64,000 nucleotides of DNA from Chamaecrista fasciculata (GCA_003254925.1 QANZ01038451.1:107885-171884), one strand, 5' to 3'; positions 1-11,145 are shown, counted from the stretch's first letter. Notes: generated by a model from the letters alone, not told the origin. Numbers and translations are program-made.

Positions 1-181
1 ATAAACCCAAATTCTCCAAAACGCCATTTGGCCACCACCACCATCCTCCTCCTCTCGCTAATTGGCCACTCGTTCCCTCAAACTCAATATAAGCGTTATC
101 TCTTCTTCTCAATCTTGAAGGGTTTCGCTATTACTTTAGTGGGAGCCCTTGTGAACTGGAATTTCTCAATTTCTGCTTGCC
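1..181 (+). promoter_or_regulatory. FAD6 upstream region and 5' leader
   Basis: This stretch precedes the FAD6 start codon. A TATAA motif lies at 88-92, about 90 bp before the ATG, and could be the core promoter TATA box, which would give a leader of roughly 60 nt. The pyrimidine-rich sequence after it is typical of plant 5' leaders. The upstream promoter lies outside the window, so regulation cannot be judged. Confidence 0.3.
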
Positions 182-3100
182 ATGGCTTGCAGGCTTACGA
201 ATTCCTTATTCCTTTTCACGGTTCCTTCTCTTTCTATCTCTCTCTTTCTAGTTTCAAGTTTCCACGCTCTAATTGATGTTGCTGTTTGACTGTATTGTTG
301 TTTGGTTTGGTTTTGTTTGCATTTTCCAGGGCTCCCATCAAAAACCAATTCAGAAAAGAAAAATTGCTGCCCGCTACACACCAGGTACAATGAGTGGATT
401 AAGTCTCATGCTACTTGTCAATGGAATTTTTCTTTTTCTACTTCACAATTAAGTTCTGGAGATTGGGAAATGTAGGGATTAGATGGTCCAAAGTACAAAC
501 TAATGGAGACTTCAGGAGTTCTGTATTTTTATCTAATTGGATTATGGGTTGTGTAATTTTGTGACATTACTGAATGAAACAAAGGTTATTGTCTGTTATT
601 TGATTAGAAAATGAGCAAGAGAGGTGAAGACACTAATGTAGAGTTTCAGTTTTGTTTCCCTGCAAGACATTGTGCAGTAAATGGTGGTGTACTAATATTC
701 AACTATTAAATGCCATGAATCACATGGTTACAAATCAATTTTTTCTTACCTGCTACAGGCTTACGTAATATAAATGGGGATGGGCTTATACACAAGGGGT
801 TCAGCAATCAAAGACATTTAATTCCAAGGAAGAAAATTTCTCTAATACAAGCTGTGGCAGTTCCAGTTGCACCATCTCCAGCAGACAATGCTGAGTACAG
901 AAAACAACTAGCTGAAAGCTATGGTTTTAGTCAAATTGGAGAGCCTCTTCCAGAAAATGTTACTTTAAAGGATATCATTGATTCTCTTCCAAAGAAGGTA
1001 GTTTTCTTCAGATTTATATCATGTTTTTATACCATCAGTACTGAATAGAACTTCTATTATCACATGTTAAAAGCTTCTTCTGAGATGTTTTATTATAATA
1101 TTATTTTAAAATGAAATATTTGTTTGTGCACTTGAACAAAATTCTTTAATCTCTTGTATTACAAAATATCCTTTATAATAAAGCATCCATTATGGTGAAA
1201 TAAATATTATAAGCAGTTCTTAAGGAGAAGGTATGATGGTCAGTAATCCAGTATATGATTCTTCAACCTCCTGTCCTCTTTCCGTCCACTGATCTCAGTG
1301 CCTTGTATGAAATTGGGAAAAAAATGTCTACCTTGTGTACTCTGTTGCATGGCCTTGAGGCTAAAACTCTTAATTCATAAAGAAGTGAAGACCTGATGTA
1401 AGATAATGATAATTGATGCTCACTTCCTTTGCATTTTTAAGGTTTTTGAGATTGATGAAGTGAAGGCATGGAAATCAGTTTTGATCTCAGTAACTTCATA
1501 TGCACTGGGGCTTTTTATGATTTCAAAAGCACCCTGGTATTTACTTCCTCTGGCTTGGGCATGGACGGGGACTGCAATCACAGGGGTTAGTTCAAAATAC
1601 ATCTCTTCCATATGATGTATTATTTGCATTATTCTCACTCGTTTTCCCTTTAGGATCCTGGCCAATTTCATTGGTTAAGCTTTCCATTCCTTTTTCTTTT
1701 TGGGTATACAGTTTTTTGTTATAGGGCATGATTGCGCACACAAATCATTTTCAAAAAACAAATTGGTGGAAGACATAGTTGGAACTCTTGCCTTCTTGCC
1801 CCTAATTTATCCATATGAGCCATGGCGATTTAAGCATGACAGACATCATGCAAAAACAAACATGTAAGTAATTTCCTTTTTTTTTTTTTCCCTTTTCCTC
1901 TATGTATCTTGTAAATTTCATGTAGCTTCAATGATACAGGTGAGCTGGTAATAATAAGGGTAAAAATAATTCAGCCTGTTCATACTTCACATTACGCACT
2001 AATTGATTTATGTAATGCTAATATCCATGTCATGAAATAAATCCTAAATCATATTCTATGTACGTATGCACACAAACGCCCATGAGAAGATATTCTCTTT
2101 TATTGTTTCTGTTATGCACATATGCTCAATCCATCTCTACTTTTTAGGTTGAATGAAGACACTGCTTGGCACCCGGTTGTGAAAGAAGAGTTTGATTCAT
2201 CTCCTCTATTGCGGAAGGCAATAATATATGGATATGGTCCTTTTCGACCTTTGATGTCAATAGCGCACTGGTATAGCATATACATGATGGATCCGTACAT
2301 TTCCTCAAGTATGACTGCTATTGACATGGAGCTGCCCTAATTTCATCTTTACTTCATCCTAACAGGCTCATGTGGCACTTTGATTTAAAGAAGTTCAGAT
2401 CAAATGAAGTAAAGAGGGTGAAGATAAGTTTAGCTTGTGTTTTTGCCTTCATGGCAATTGGATGGCCATTAATAATTTACAAGGCAGGAATTATGGGGTG
2501 GATCAAATTCTGGTTGATGCCATGGTTGGGCTATCACTTTTGGGTATGTTTCTTCCTGGTCTTTAAATTTATATGTTGGTAGCATCATTACTCAAATCTA
2601 TCATCTAAATCAAATCCTATTATGCAAGATTTACTCTCTTTTTTTTAAAAAATTTTATTATGTTTCTATACATTTCAAGTTATTAAGAATTATTCCTAAT
2701 TACAGATGAGTACTTTCACCATGGTCCACCACACTGCACCACACATACCATTCAAATATTCGGATGAGTGGAATGCTGCACAAGCACAACTTAATGGAAC
2801 TATTCATTGTGATTATCCTCAGTGGTATTGAATTCTCTCTGCTCCTTTCTTTCTAATGTATGTTTTTCTTGCGCATAAGGTGATCCGTAAAGATACGTTA
2901 GAAAACAGAACTGATCTCAACGTTGCTGATTGTGATTTCTTTTTGTTACCTTCGTGGAGATGATTGCTTTCTGATTCTGTCACCATTCTTGGATAATTTG
3001 TCTTGCTTCTCCCAGGCCTGTGTACATAAATTTTGGAAATGTTAAAAAAAAAAAAAATAGACAAACAGGATTGACTCGACTGTTATAGCCTAATTCCTTT

Positions 3101-3866
3101 TCTGGACAGGATTGAGATCCTCTGCCATGATATCAACGTCCACATCCCACACCACGTATCTTCTAGGATACCAAGCTATAACTTACGAGCCGCTCATAAG
3201 TCTCTGCAAGAAAATTGGGGAAAGGTAAGTTCCATACTTTTCTGATTTTACATTTGAGGGGTACAAGGTCCATACTGCATGAAAAGCATGTACTATTGTC
3301 ATCACAAGTAACTAACTCACCCGTTTCTCTTTTCTTTCAACCCTCAAAGAGATCACTTCATGACATCCCAAATAAATCTCTGAGGAACGGTTTTGTCTTG
3401 TCATTAAACTCAATTAAGCAGTAGACCAACCAAAAATATGAAAGTTTTATTTATTAATTTTTCTTGCCACTCTTTGGTCAGCTTTGAACTGGAGAGATGC
3501 TGGTTGGGAAAAATCTGCCAAACCAGCGAGCCACTAGGAAATCTAGAGATAGTTTTGTTTATTCAAATGTGGAGAGTAAATACTAAATAAAGAAAACTTC
3601 CATGCTTAGAGAATCAGTTAGTTTTAAACACTGTCAGTCCTGTATGGTAAAGCCCAATGCCACTGTTGCTAATTACTTACTTTTGCTTTGTATTATATTA
3701 ACAGTATCTGAATGAGGCTACCTGGAATTGGCGATTGATGAAGACAATAATGACAGTGTGCCATGTATACGACAAGGAGGAAAACTACATTGCCTTTGAT
3801 AAACTTGCTCCAGAAGATTCCTATCCAATTACAGTTTTGAAGAAAGTTATGCCTGACTATGCTTGA
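182..3866 (+). CDS. FAD6: Omega-6 fatty acid desaturase, chloroplastic (FAD6), 10 exons, 441 aa
   Basis: FAD6 inserts the second double bond into 16:1 and 18:1 acyl chains on chloroplast membrane lipids, using ferredoxin as electron donor, and so makes 16:2 and 18:2. Exons: 182-220, 330-384, 759-997, 1442-1585, 1712-1863, 2148-2270, 2366-2543, 2706-2824, 3110-3224 and 3705-3866. All borders are GT-AG and phases agree throughout. The first ~70 residues look like a plastid transit peptide (start [10 protein letters not shown]). The three iron-binding histidine boxes are intact: HDCAH (165-169), HDRHH (201-205) and HIPHH (361-365). Hydrophobic stretches expected for a membrane desaturase are present, for example the [15 protein letters not shown] segment and the one around [16 protein letters not shown]. 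The C-terminus MPDYA matches plastid omega-6 desaturases, and length fits the family (about 420-450). It is the plastid FAD6, not the ER FAD2, whose gene normally has an uninterrupted coding region. No lesion seen; the gene looks functional. Confidence 0.96.
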
Positions 3867-5498
3867 CTAGGTCTATCCTTGTTCTTCCTTATCTGAACTT
3901 CATCCTTTTTGTGTCAAAGTAGGCTGCCATTCATTTTCTTTTACATTCTCTTTCTTTCTTTTGATGGTCCTCTTTATATTAGATTTAGTGAGGTGGAGAA
4001 AATTTATTTAAGTTTTCTTGAAGTTCATCGATTAGGGATCATCTTGCAAACTTGCGGATTGTCCTACGGCTAACCCTTGGAAATGAGAAAGAAGGTCGTT
4101 CATTAGGATAAAGTAAATGTTTTTAAGTAAATCTGAAAAGTGAGATTCTTATTAGATGATCACATTGTAAGAATGCTATTATATAACATATATATAAGTG
4201 TCTAACGGATCAAAATACACGTGGAATGGAGCTAAGAGGTTGAATTTTGTCATAAGTTATTGCGGACAATGATGTCTTATGGCAGGGTATCTTTCGCTTG
4301 TATGTTGCTGACATTTCAAGTTTTTATTTCAAGTAAACTAATAATTTGGCCCTTGTTAGTTTTATAACTTTATTTATCTTTAGGCCTTAAAGATTATGAA
4401 GTGTATAAATTAATATTTGAAAGAGTTCTTTTTGTACTTTTCCAATTACTTAATTAAAGAAGTAATCGGTAATGAATTTGTTATTTTTAGAGGTTAGCTG
4501 ATACATAAACTAATTATTGAAGACTAAAATTAAGTGGATTGATTGATTTACACTCCAAGTTGTTTGTTTGTTCTTTAATTTCCTCTCTGGTCTAGTGGCA
4601 AATCCAATGTTAACTGTTTGCAAACTTCAAGGTGAAAGGTTCTTTAGAACATAAACAAGGCTTTCCTAGTGGAGAGACCGAGAGAGCCCCATCAGTCTTA
4701 TATTTCTCTGTTTAAGTAAGAATCTTGGAAGTTTAATTAAATAACTATATAGTGCTTTGACATGGACCATGGTAATCTCGTTTGAAGAGCATTCATTTAT
4801 ATCATATTGAACAGCTTAAGACATTGGGATAAGCATAATATGTGCATTTGATCACTTTGATGGGTTTGGTGTACCAGAAAGAGTTCAGACTTCAGACTAT
4901 ATTTTATGTAAATACTCACTTGGAAAGTAAAGTTACCTAAAACCAAAGCCGCCATCATCATCATTATCTGTAACAACTTTAGGTAAAGCAATCTTGTTCC
5001 AAAGTTAATCCAAACACTTAGCAGTTACAACTGCTACTCACATCACATGCCAAAGGCCATCACCTCCACCTTGTATTATAGCAGAGAATATCCCTTCCAA
5101 CTTTTATTTTTTAATCTTTAGATCTTTTGACGATTTTCTTTTGAAGATGCATTCTCTCTTTAGACTGCACCAAAATTTACATCGCTGTGGTATTTGTGAA
5201 AGGAAAAAAGATAAAGAAAAGAGCACATGAGGATGAAAAAGATAAAGTTAAAGAACAATTCAAGGACCATTACAAAAACTTTGAAGCCAGTGGAGATAGG
5301 TAAAAAGTTATAATCTTTTCTGTAGTTATGCTGCACAAACCCATAACTATTTAAAAGGTAAAAAAACCCTACATGTTAAATGACTGATATCCAATTCACT
5401 CACTCACTCACTCACTCACATATTCGAATGGAAGAAGAAGAAATCTGAGTATACTATAACAGTATAACACTATAACAAAGTAACAAACAAAAACAAAA
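3867..5498. other. Intergenic region between convergent FAD6 and BTB genes
   Basis: FAD6 and the BTB gene converge here, so both 3' UTRs must lie in this stretch. No coding sequence is supported. A short (ACTC)n microsatellite sits at about 5395-5419, just beyond the BTB stop codon. The rest is AT-rich and I saw no recognisable element in it. Confidence 0.6.
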
Positions 5499-6833
5499 TC
5501 ATATAACTGATGGTGTTGGAGTCTCCCAAATATCAAATACATTCTCTTCACTGTGAAGCGCAAACAGCCTATCTCCTCCAATAGAGAAATCACAGATTGA
5601 ACCTCCATAACTTCTTCTAAGTCTTGATGTCAAAACCCACTCTGGGCCACAAAACACTGAAATACAATCATTCATAGACGAAAAAAGTTGACCTTCATGT
5701 AATGCAAGCTTGGGATAACAAGGTTCTTCTGGCATCTTCCCTTTCATCAAGCTTCTTCTAGAACTCCACCTTATGCTTGAAGCAGCCGTACTTCTTATAT
5801 CCATAAACCCTAAATCCTCAAACTCATTCACCACACAAATTGCATTATTGTCCTCCATTGCTATAGCATCTCGAACCCTTTTCTCGTCTACAGTCAATAA
5901 AGCTCCCATATCAGACCAATACCACACCATCTTCTTCTTGTCTCTGAAATCCAAAAGACTAATGTAACAGTTATCTTTTCTGGGAAACAGAGTAGCCACT
6001 AGTAATAAATTTCTTTCTTCTAGCCATTGAAGCTTGTCTGCATCTCCAAGAGACCACCCCAATGGCTCGTAGAAGAAATCGATTTGTTTTCCGGCGAGTT
6101 GGTCCCACACTCCGACACCGTATTCGTTGCTTCTTCCTTTGCAGCTACAGAAAATCCGGTGATCGGAGCTGAAACTTAAAGCGCCGGCGGTGAAGCTTTT
6201 GGTTTGATTCTCATGGTTGACTTGGAATTTATGCCGGAGCTCCCCCGTCGACGAGGCGAAAAGACCGATTCCACCGTCGCCACGGCCGAGTCGCTCGCTG
6301 ACGCCGACGACGATGTGATCGGAATCCACCCATCCGACGTCGTTTACTCTCTGATAATCGAGGTTCACCGGAGGGTGTTCTTGTAGCATCCAATCGTAGA
6401 CGTGGACCATGCTGCCGTGAGCGACGGCGCAGCCGCCGTCTGGGCCGGCGCGGATGGCGGTGCCGTCGCCGGGAGCTTGGCCGGCGACGGAGCCGGAGAG
6501 GGTTAATCTGTTGCCGTCGAATTGACCCCATTTCGCATCGCGAACGTGGTCGAGGAGGCCGTAAAAGAGGGCCTCGCGGTAGAGAAGCTTGTCGGAGACG
6601 GTGGGTGGGATGTGGAGATTTCCGGTACGGAGGAGATCGAGGAGGACGGCGAAGCAATCGGGATTCCGATCGATGAAGTAATCGGAGGGGTCATCAGAAT
6701 CAATGAGCTTCCAGCTTTCGTCGAACATTGCTCCGAACATGGAATTCCGGCCGGCGTTGGCGAGCGTCGTCGCCGTCGTCTCGAATACTCTGCCTCCGAC
6801 GTTGAATTTGACTCTGTCTTTCTGAAACCCCAT
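5499..6833 (-). CDS. BTB/POZ (KCTD-type) domain protein with WD40/YVTN-like C-terminus, 444 aa
   Basis: This is an intronless gene. Residues about 6-95 form a T1/KCTD-type BTB domain, starting VKFNVGGRVFETTATTL and containing the DRNPDCFAVLLDLLRTG segment typical of this class. Residues about 105-440 hold repeated beta-rich blocks resembling a WD40/YVTN propeller, for example GVGVWDQLAGK and the final VFDIWETP. Proteins of this type are thought to act as substrate adaptors for CUL3 ubiquitin ligases, with BTB binding cullin and the propeller binding targets; that role is family inference. The Arabidopsis counterparts, from memory, are At2g24240 and At4g30940, of almost the same length. The start is the first ATG, followed at once by the BTB domain. 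The 5' half is clearly richer in G+C than the 3' half. The gene converges with FAD6. No lesion seen. Confidence 0.92.
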   Translation of the reverse strand: MGFQKDRVKFNVGGRVFETTATTLANAGRNSMFGAMFDESWKLIDSDDPSDYFIDRNPDCFAVLLDLLRTGNLHIPPTVSDKLLYREALFYGLLDHVRDAKWGQFDGNRLTLSGSVAGQAPGDGTAIRAGPDGGCAVAHGSMVHVYDWMLQEHPPVNLDYQRVNDVGWVDSDHIVVGVSERLGRGDGGIGLFASSTGELRHKFQVNHENQTKSFTAGALSFSSDHRIFCSCKGRSNEYGVGVWDQLAGKQIDFFYEPLGWSLGDADKLQWLEERNLLLVATLFPRKDNCYISLLDFRDKKKMVWYWSDMGALLTVDEKRVRDAIAMEDNNAICVVNEFEDLGFMDIRSTAASSIRWSSRRSLMKGKMPEEPCYPKLALHEGQLFSSMNDCISVFCGPEWVLTSRLRRSYGGSICDFSIGGDRLFALHSEENVFDIWETPTPSVI

Positions 6834-7008
6834 GATGATATTGATTGGGTTTGGTCAAAAAATGACAGAGAGAAGTAATTGAAGCGGCAAAACAGAGTGA
6901 AGATGAATCCGAGAAAACAGCAGAGAAATATGGGGTCGTTGGAATAAATGTCAGATATTACAGTACACGAAACAAGAAGAAATAGACGAGAAGAGAAGAC
7001 AGGGGGAT

Positions 7009-7016
7009 TTATAAAT
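7009..7016 (-). promoter_or_regulatory. Candidate TATA box of the BTB gene
   Basis: Read on the minus strand this is TATAAATC, about 175 bp upstream of the BTB start codon, which would give a leader of roughly 145 nt. The position suits a core promoter, but it rests on the motif alone. Confidence 0.35.
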
Positions 7017-7260
7017 GGTTAATAAAGATTGGATTTTGAATTCAAATTGAGGATGAATCTGTGGAGAAAAGAGAGATCTGGATTCTGGGCATTGGAGGAA
7101 GAAGAAGAAGAAGAAGAAGGGGTTTTAAATTTGAGAAATGGAGGGGTTGGATTTGCAAGAAAATAAAGAAACTACATAAAGGAATTGAATTGACTCAGTT
7201 TGATGATGTTTCCACAACATATAATGACTCGGTCTCACATGTGTGTTTTTGTGTGTGAGT

Positions 7261-7298
7261 GGTTTTTTTTTTTTTTTTNTTTTTTTTTTTTTTTTTTA
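7261..7298 (+). repeat. Poly(T) tract containing an N
   Basis: An almost pure T run of nearly 40 bases contains one N at about 7279. The true length was evidently not resolved in the assembly. It lies in the upstream region of the minus-strand BTB gene. Confidence 0.9.
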
Positions 7299-9747
7299 AG
7301 ATTTTGTAGCGTGAGTTTTTCCCACGTCTTTCTTTCTCTTGCTTCGGTTGGGTCCCACAGTGGTGGGGTTACGATTGACTGTTTTTTCGGAACACATAAA
7401 ATTATACTCCATAGTGGGACCCACTTGATCCTTTTGTTTTACTCCGTTGGATCATCCTCCATTAAGCATCGGATCCGACGGCCCTGGTGAATATGTCTCA
7501 ACTTTGTTATGGTTTCGCCGCTTTGCGTAAACAAAGGGCGCACTTGACTCTTACTATACTATATCTATATTTGTGGCTATTTCATTTTATATTATTTGAT
7601 TTAATAAAAAAATTGTTTTCCTTTAAGTTTGTTTATTGCTTTGATTTATAGTTGTTTCGTTATAATTTATAAGCCGTATGTTTTGTAGTTTGTTAACATG
7701 CATAATGAACTAATTAATGATATTTACCTAAGTTGCATAAACCGTCCTTCCCTGAAGGTTTTTTTTTATATACCGTGTTAGTTGTAAGTTAATGAGCTCG
7801 TTTTCGTTTAAGTGTATTTAAAGGAATAGAATGAGGAGATCAATAATTCAATAAATATCTATTTAAATTTTTTAACTCAAATTTAAACCACAACATCTTG
7901 GTTGTTTAATTGATCTAATTGGCCATTAAAATTGTAAAAAGAGAACACAAGTGTCATATATTTTCATTAACAGACACTTTAATTTTTTTTTTTTTTATTT
8001 TAAAAATTACTGGACATCGTTAGCCCAAAATAACATCGTTCAGTCCGACAGCGTCAGAATACGTATGTAAGTCATGTTTACTCGTGTTGATAACTTGAAC
8101 ACTACTAGCCGATTGAAAAATGAACGCACATTAACTAAATTAATTAAGGGGAAAAGGTTTACATTTTAATGCACATTATCTGCTCTTAATTAGCACTCAA
8201 ATTAATACGAAATTATGAGCAGATAATGTGCAGCTGAACCTTCAAATCATATGTGTTGCCACCAGTTGCTACTAATCACTCAACTTTCTGTCTAATCAAT
8301 TGCTGTTAATTACTTAATTTCATAATTTGCACCTAACACATCCAAATCCTTTTTTTTTTTTGGGTAAGATATAAATATGATAGTAAGTTTAAAAATTACT
8401 CGTTTTTTCTCTTTTTGTGATTAACTCTGTGTGGCATTATCAATTTATCATTATTCTGCTAAAATCTTAAAGCAGAGCCAAAAATTAAGGATGGAGAAAA
8501 GCACTATCTTATGGCTACTTGACGTTTGAGGTACTAAATATTGAATTTTCAAGAAAGTGACAAGATGAACGCATAATAAAAAGAAAATGACAATATTAAA
8601 TAAAAGAATGGAATTTCTATTTGCGTTGAAGCTGCCATACAGATAGTTATATTTTCATCGGTGAGTGATTGATATATTTTTTGTATGGCTTTTTCTTGAA
8701 TGGAAGATGCTCCGGTGAAATAAATAAGTTTATTTATAAAAAAAAATGGAAAACATAAATAAAACCTGAATGCTTCCTTGCTTTGATTCATGGATGACTA
8801 TTTAGATGGGTATTTGAAGTATTAAATCTACCCATAAAAAATATGCCATATTTATCATATATTAGATAAAATATAAATAGTGAAAAATTAAAAAATATAA
8901 GATACCATGTGGATATGAATATTGTCTCAAATAGTATTCTTGAATTATGTCAAATTATAAAATTTTTCAATAGTTAAAGTTAAAGTCTCTAAAAATTTCC
9001 TGTTTTTGGATTAAATTCTCTCCCTTATATTAATAAAGTGTTAAATGCATACAAAATTAATAGTTAATTCTTATAATGGTATTTTAATCCGAATTTCTAT
9101 TAAATTTTAGACAAAAAGAAATTTAAAAATATAAGTTTAGATCATGATAACTGATATTTCATATTACTACTTTTTAAGATCATAAAAAATATTAAAATAC
9201 AAAATAAATAACCTTTTAACAGATGTTATTACTTTTTACTTTCCCAATATTCTAGTTTAAATTTTCTACATTACTTATAATTAATTAGTATATATAAATA
9301 TATTTACAAACTATGATCCACTAATATTTCAAGAACCACTTCATATTAAGTAGATTTATTCTATTTGGCCCAAAAAAAAAAGTAGATTTCTTCTAAGATT
9401 TATTAATAACTCAATAAGTTATTTATAATCACTATCTATTTCAGTAACTATCTACTAAGGATAAAACCTCATTCTTATTATCTCTTCTTAAAAATTATAT
9501 TAAACCTTTCTTAAATAACTTTATTTTCTGTTTCTAACTAACTTAATTATCAAAATTTACAGGAAGTTTCAACTTTATCACAACCCTAACTCTATTGTTT
9601 TGTAATTACTCATTTAAAAAGTTGTCATGATAAATATTACTATGATTTATCATATATATTTTAAAACTTGCATTCATTAGATATACATTTTGAAATTTTA
9701 AACTTTAAAATCAAATTTATTTTATAATAACACATTCAATTCAACTA
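7299..9747. other. AT-rich intergenic region upstream of the BTB gene
   Basis: No gene is supported. The part nearest the BTB gene (to about 7550) is its probable promoter. Beyond it the sequence becomes very AT-rich with short poly(A) and poly(T) runs and holds one compact hairpin at 8154-8240, annotated separately. It ends at the left target duplication of the Pack-MULE. Confidence 0.6.
8154..8240. repeat. Short inverted repeat (hairpin)
   Basis: A perfect 16-bp arm at 8170-8185 (TGCACATTATCTGCTC) pairs with 8217-8232 across a 31-base loop. Outer AAGGTT and AACCTT blocks can extend the pairing. It may be the core of a very small foldback element; no target duplication was found. Confidence 0.6.
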
Positions 9748-9756
9748 TAAAATAAA
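9748..9756 (+). repeat. Left 9-bp target site duplication of the Pack-MULE
   Basis: The sequence TAAAATAAA directly abuts the left end of the element and is repeated exactly at its right end (11146-11154). A 9-bp duplication is the hallmark of Mutator-like transposition. Confidence 0.85.
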
Positions 9757-10089
9757 GGCCAAAGTCCTATTTTGGTCCCCCAGTTATGCTCCTTGTTCCA
9801 AATAGGTCCCCCAGTTATTTTTTGTTCCATATTGGTCCTCCAGTTATGCAAAACTTGAAAAAGTTGGTCCCTCTAACGTTTTCCATCCATTTTTCCGTTA
9901 AAAAAAGAGGAAAAATAAACTTTCATCCCCAAAAGTTTTATTTTCTTATATTAAGGTCCTTTTCTTTTTATAATAGGATCAAAACATAAGAAAATAAAGT
10001 AAATTAAGATTTTAAGTGAATTTACCCAAAAACACAAAATAAATCTCTCTCTCTCATTCCCCCTCTCTCTCTGATTCCCTCTCTCTCTC

Positions 10090-10486
10090 TCATTCCGATT
10101 CCCGGCGGCGACCCTCCTCCGCCACCTTGTGCCGCCGCGCTGGCTCCTTCTTCATCATCATCTAGAGGCAGTCTCTCATATGTGGCATTTGCAAACGTGG
10201 CAGCGATCACCATGACAGGGCCTGCCGCGACAAGAGAGCCGACGACTTGGCCTTGGCCTCCGGCAAGGTAGACGGTGAGGCCAGTAGAGCCGGGAGGGGC
10301 AGGACCAGGGAGGAAGGCGCCGGTGAGAGCGACAACAGCACCGGGAGCGGCGGGTTGACGAAGAGTGACGTTGGCGACGGAGCCGCTGCCGCTGAGGACG
10401 CAGACGCCGCGTTGACGCCTGCGAGCGAATTGGGCGACGGATTCGGCGACGTCGGCTCCGCCGATCTCCAGATTCCGAGATTCGAT
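10090..10486 (-). pseudogene. Captured AHL (AT-hook nuclear-localized) PPC/DUF296 domain fragment
   Basis: Minus-strand translation gives an unmistakable PPC domain. It runs from [20 protein letters not shown] through [20 protein letters not shown] and [15 protein letters not shown] to [18 protein letters not shown], followed by an acidic stretch and a glycine run as in clade-A AHL proteins. AHL proteins bind AT-rich DNA and form trimers through the PPC domain to control growth and chromatin. Here the AT-hooks are absent and there is no proper start codon. Two in-frame gaps are apparent against the family: the segment carrying the GRFEIL motif is missing between VVAL and TGAFLPG, and a few residues are missing after GQVVG. 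The frame stays open to 10022 but is closed upstream by a stop just before the fragment. It is intronless in the captured part and lies wholly inside the Pack-MULE, so it is a transduplicated fragment, not a working gene. Confidence 0.88.
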
Positions 10487-10539
10487 TCAGATTTTTCAAT
10501 ACAAAACGATATATATATATTAACCATGTTGGAAATAAG

Positions 10540-10638
10540 ACCAGGGACGGTGGATTGAAGCTCGGAGAACATGTGACTCATCTTCAACCTCTGATCTCGC
10601 TCCATTTGAAGACTCTCAGCAGTCTTCGGATGAGCCAT
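10540..10638 (-). pseudogene. Possible captured bHLH-like basic/helix-1 segment
   Basis: From an ATG at 10638 the minus strand encodes MAHPKTAESLQMERDQRLKM followed by SHMFSELQSTVPGLISN. The pattern ERxxRxKMxxMFSxLxxxxPxL resembles the end of the basic region and helix 1 of plant bHLH factors, though the basic residues are eroded. The open frame continues to 10207 but runs through the AHL fragment out of its frame, so the 143-codon reading frame is a chimera. The assignment rests on a short motif and is tentative. Confidence 0.4.
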
Positions 10639-11145
10639 TGAGGAGTCATTTCCCCATCAGATCTGAATGATCTGAATGGTAATGGTATTAGGATTTAAGA
10701 TTCCCCAAGTTGAAAATGAAGATGTGTCATCGTCGATCTTTGCCCGAATCATCATCATCGGTGACGCCATTGGTGGAGGGAGCTTGTTCTTCTTCAAATG
10801 CCACAGATCTAATGGGGTTTCTAGGATACGAGGGAGAGAGAGTGACGAGATATAGAGAGAGCTTTTATGTTTTGGGCAAATTCACTTAAAATGTTAATTT
10901 ATTTTCTTTTCTTACGTTTTGATTCTATTATAAAAAGAAAAAGGACCTTAATATAAGAAAATAAAACTTTTAGGGATGAAAGTTTATTTTGCCTTTTTTT
11001 TTAACGGAAAAATGGATGGAAAACGTTAGATGGACCAACTTTTTCAAGTTTTGCATAACTGGGGGACCAATATGGAACAAAAAATAACTGGGGGACCTAT
11101 TTGGAACAAGGAGCATAACTGAGGGACCAAAATAGGACTTTGGCC

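Larger units (their letters stand above)
9757..11145. mobile_element. Pack-MULE (non-autonomous Mutator-like element) with captured gene fragments
   Basis: This 1389-bp element has long terminal inverted repeats, 9757 to about 10026 and about 10874 to 11145, that match with only scattered differences. Both termini read GGCCAAAGTCCTATTTTGG inward. Identical 9-bp TAAAATAAA duplications flank it. Long terminal repeats plus a 9-bp duplication are diagnostic of Mutator-like elements, and the absence of a transposase together with host-gene sequence inside makes it a Pack-MULE. The interior carries an AHL PPC-domain fragment and a possible bHLH segment, both on the minus strand. The high similarity of the two terminal repeats and the intact duplication point to a fairly recent insertion. 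A related element lies at 62655-63667 and a solo terminal fragment at 46382. Confidence 0.9.

Noticed and set aside
182-3866. Identification of the first gene as an ER-type FAD2 desaturase
   Set aside because: The 10-exon structure, transit-peptide-like start and MPDYA end fit plastid FAD6, and FAD2 coding regions are normally uninterrupted.
6229-6657. Arginine-rich open frame of 142 codons on the minus strand
   Set aside because: It overlaps the BTB gene in another frame and reflects its GC-rich coding sequence; it has no domain pattern.
10176-10499. Arginine-rich open frame on the minus strand and a 103-codon frame on the plus strand over the same DNA
   Set aside because: Both are out-of-frame readings of the captured AHL fragment, whose correct minus-strand frame gives the PPC domain.
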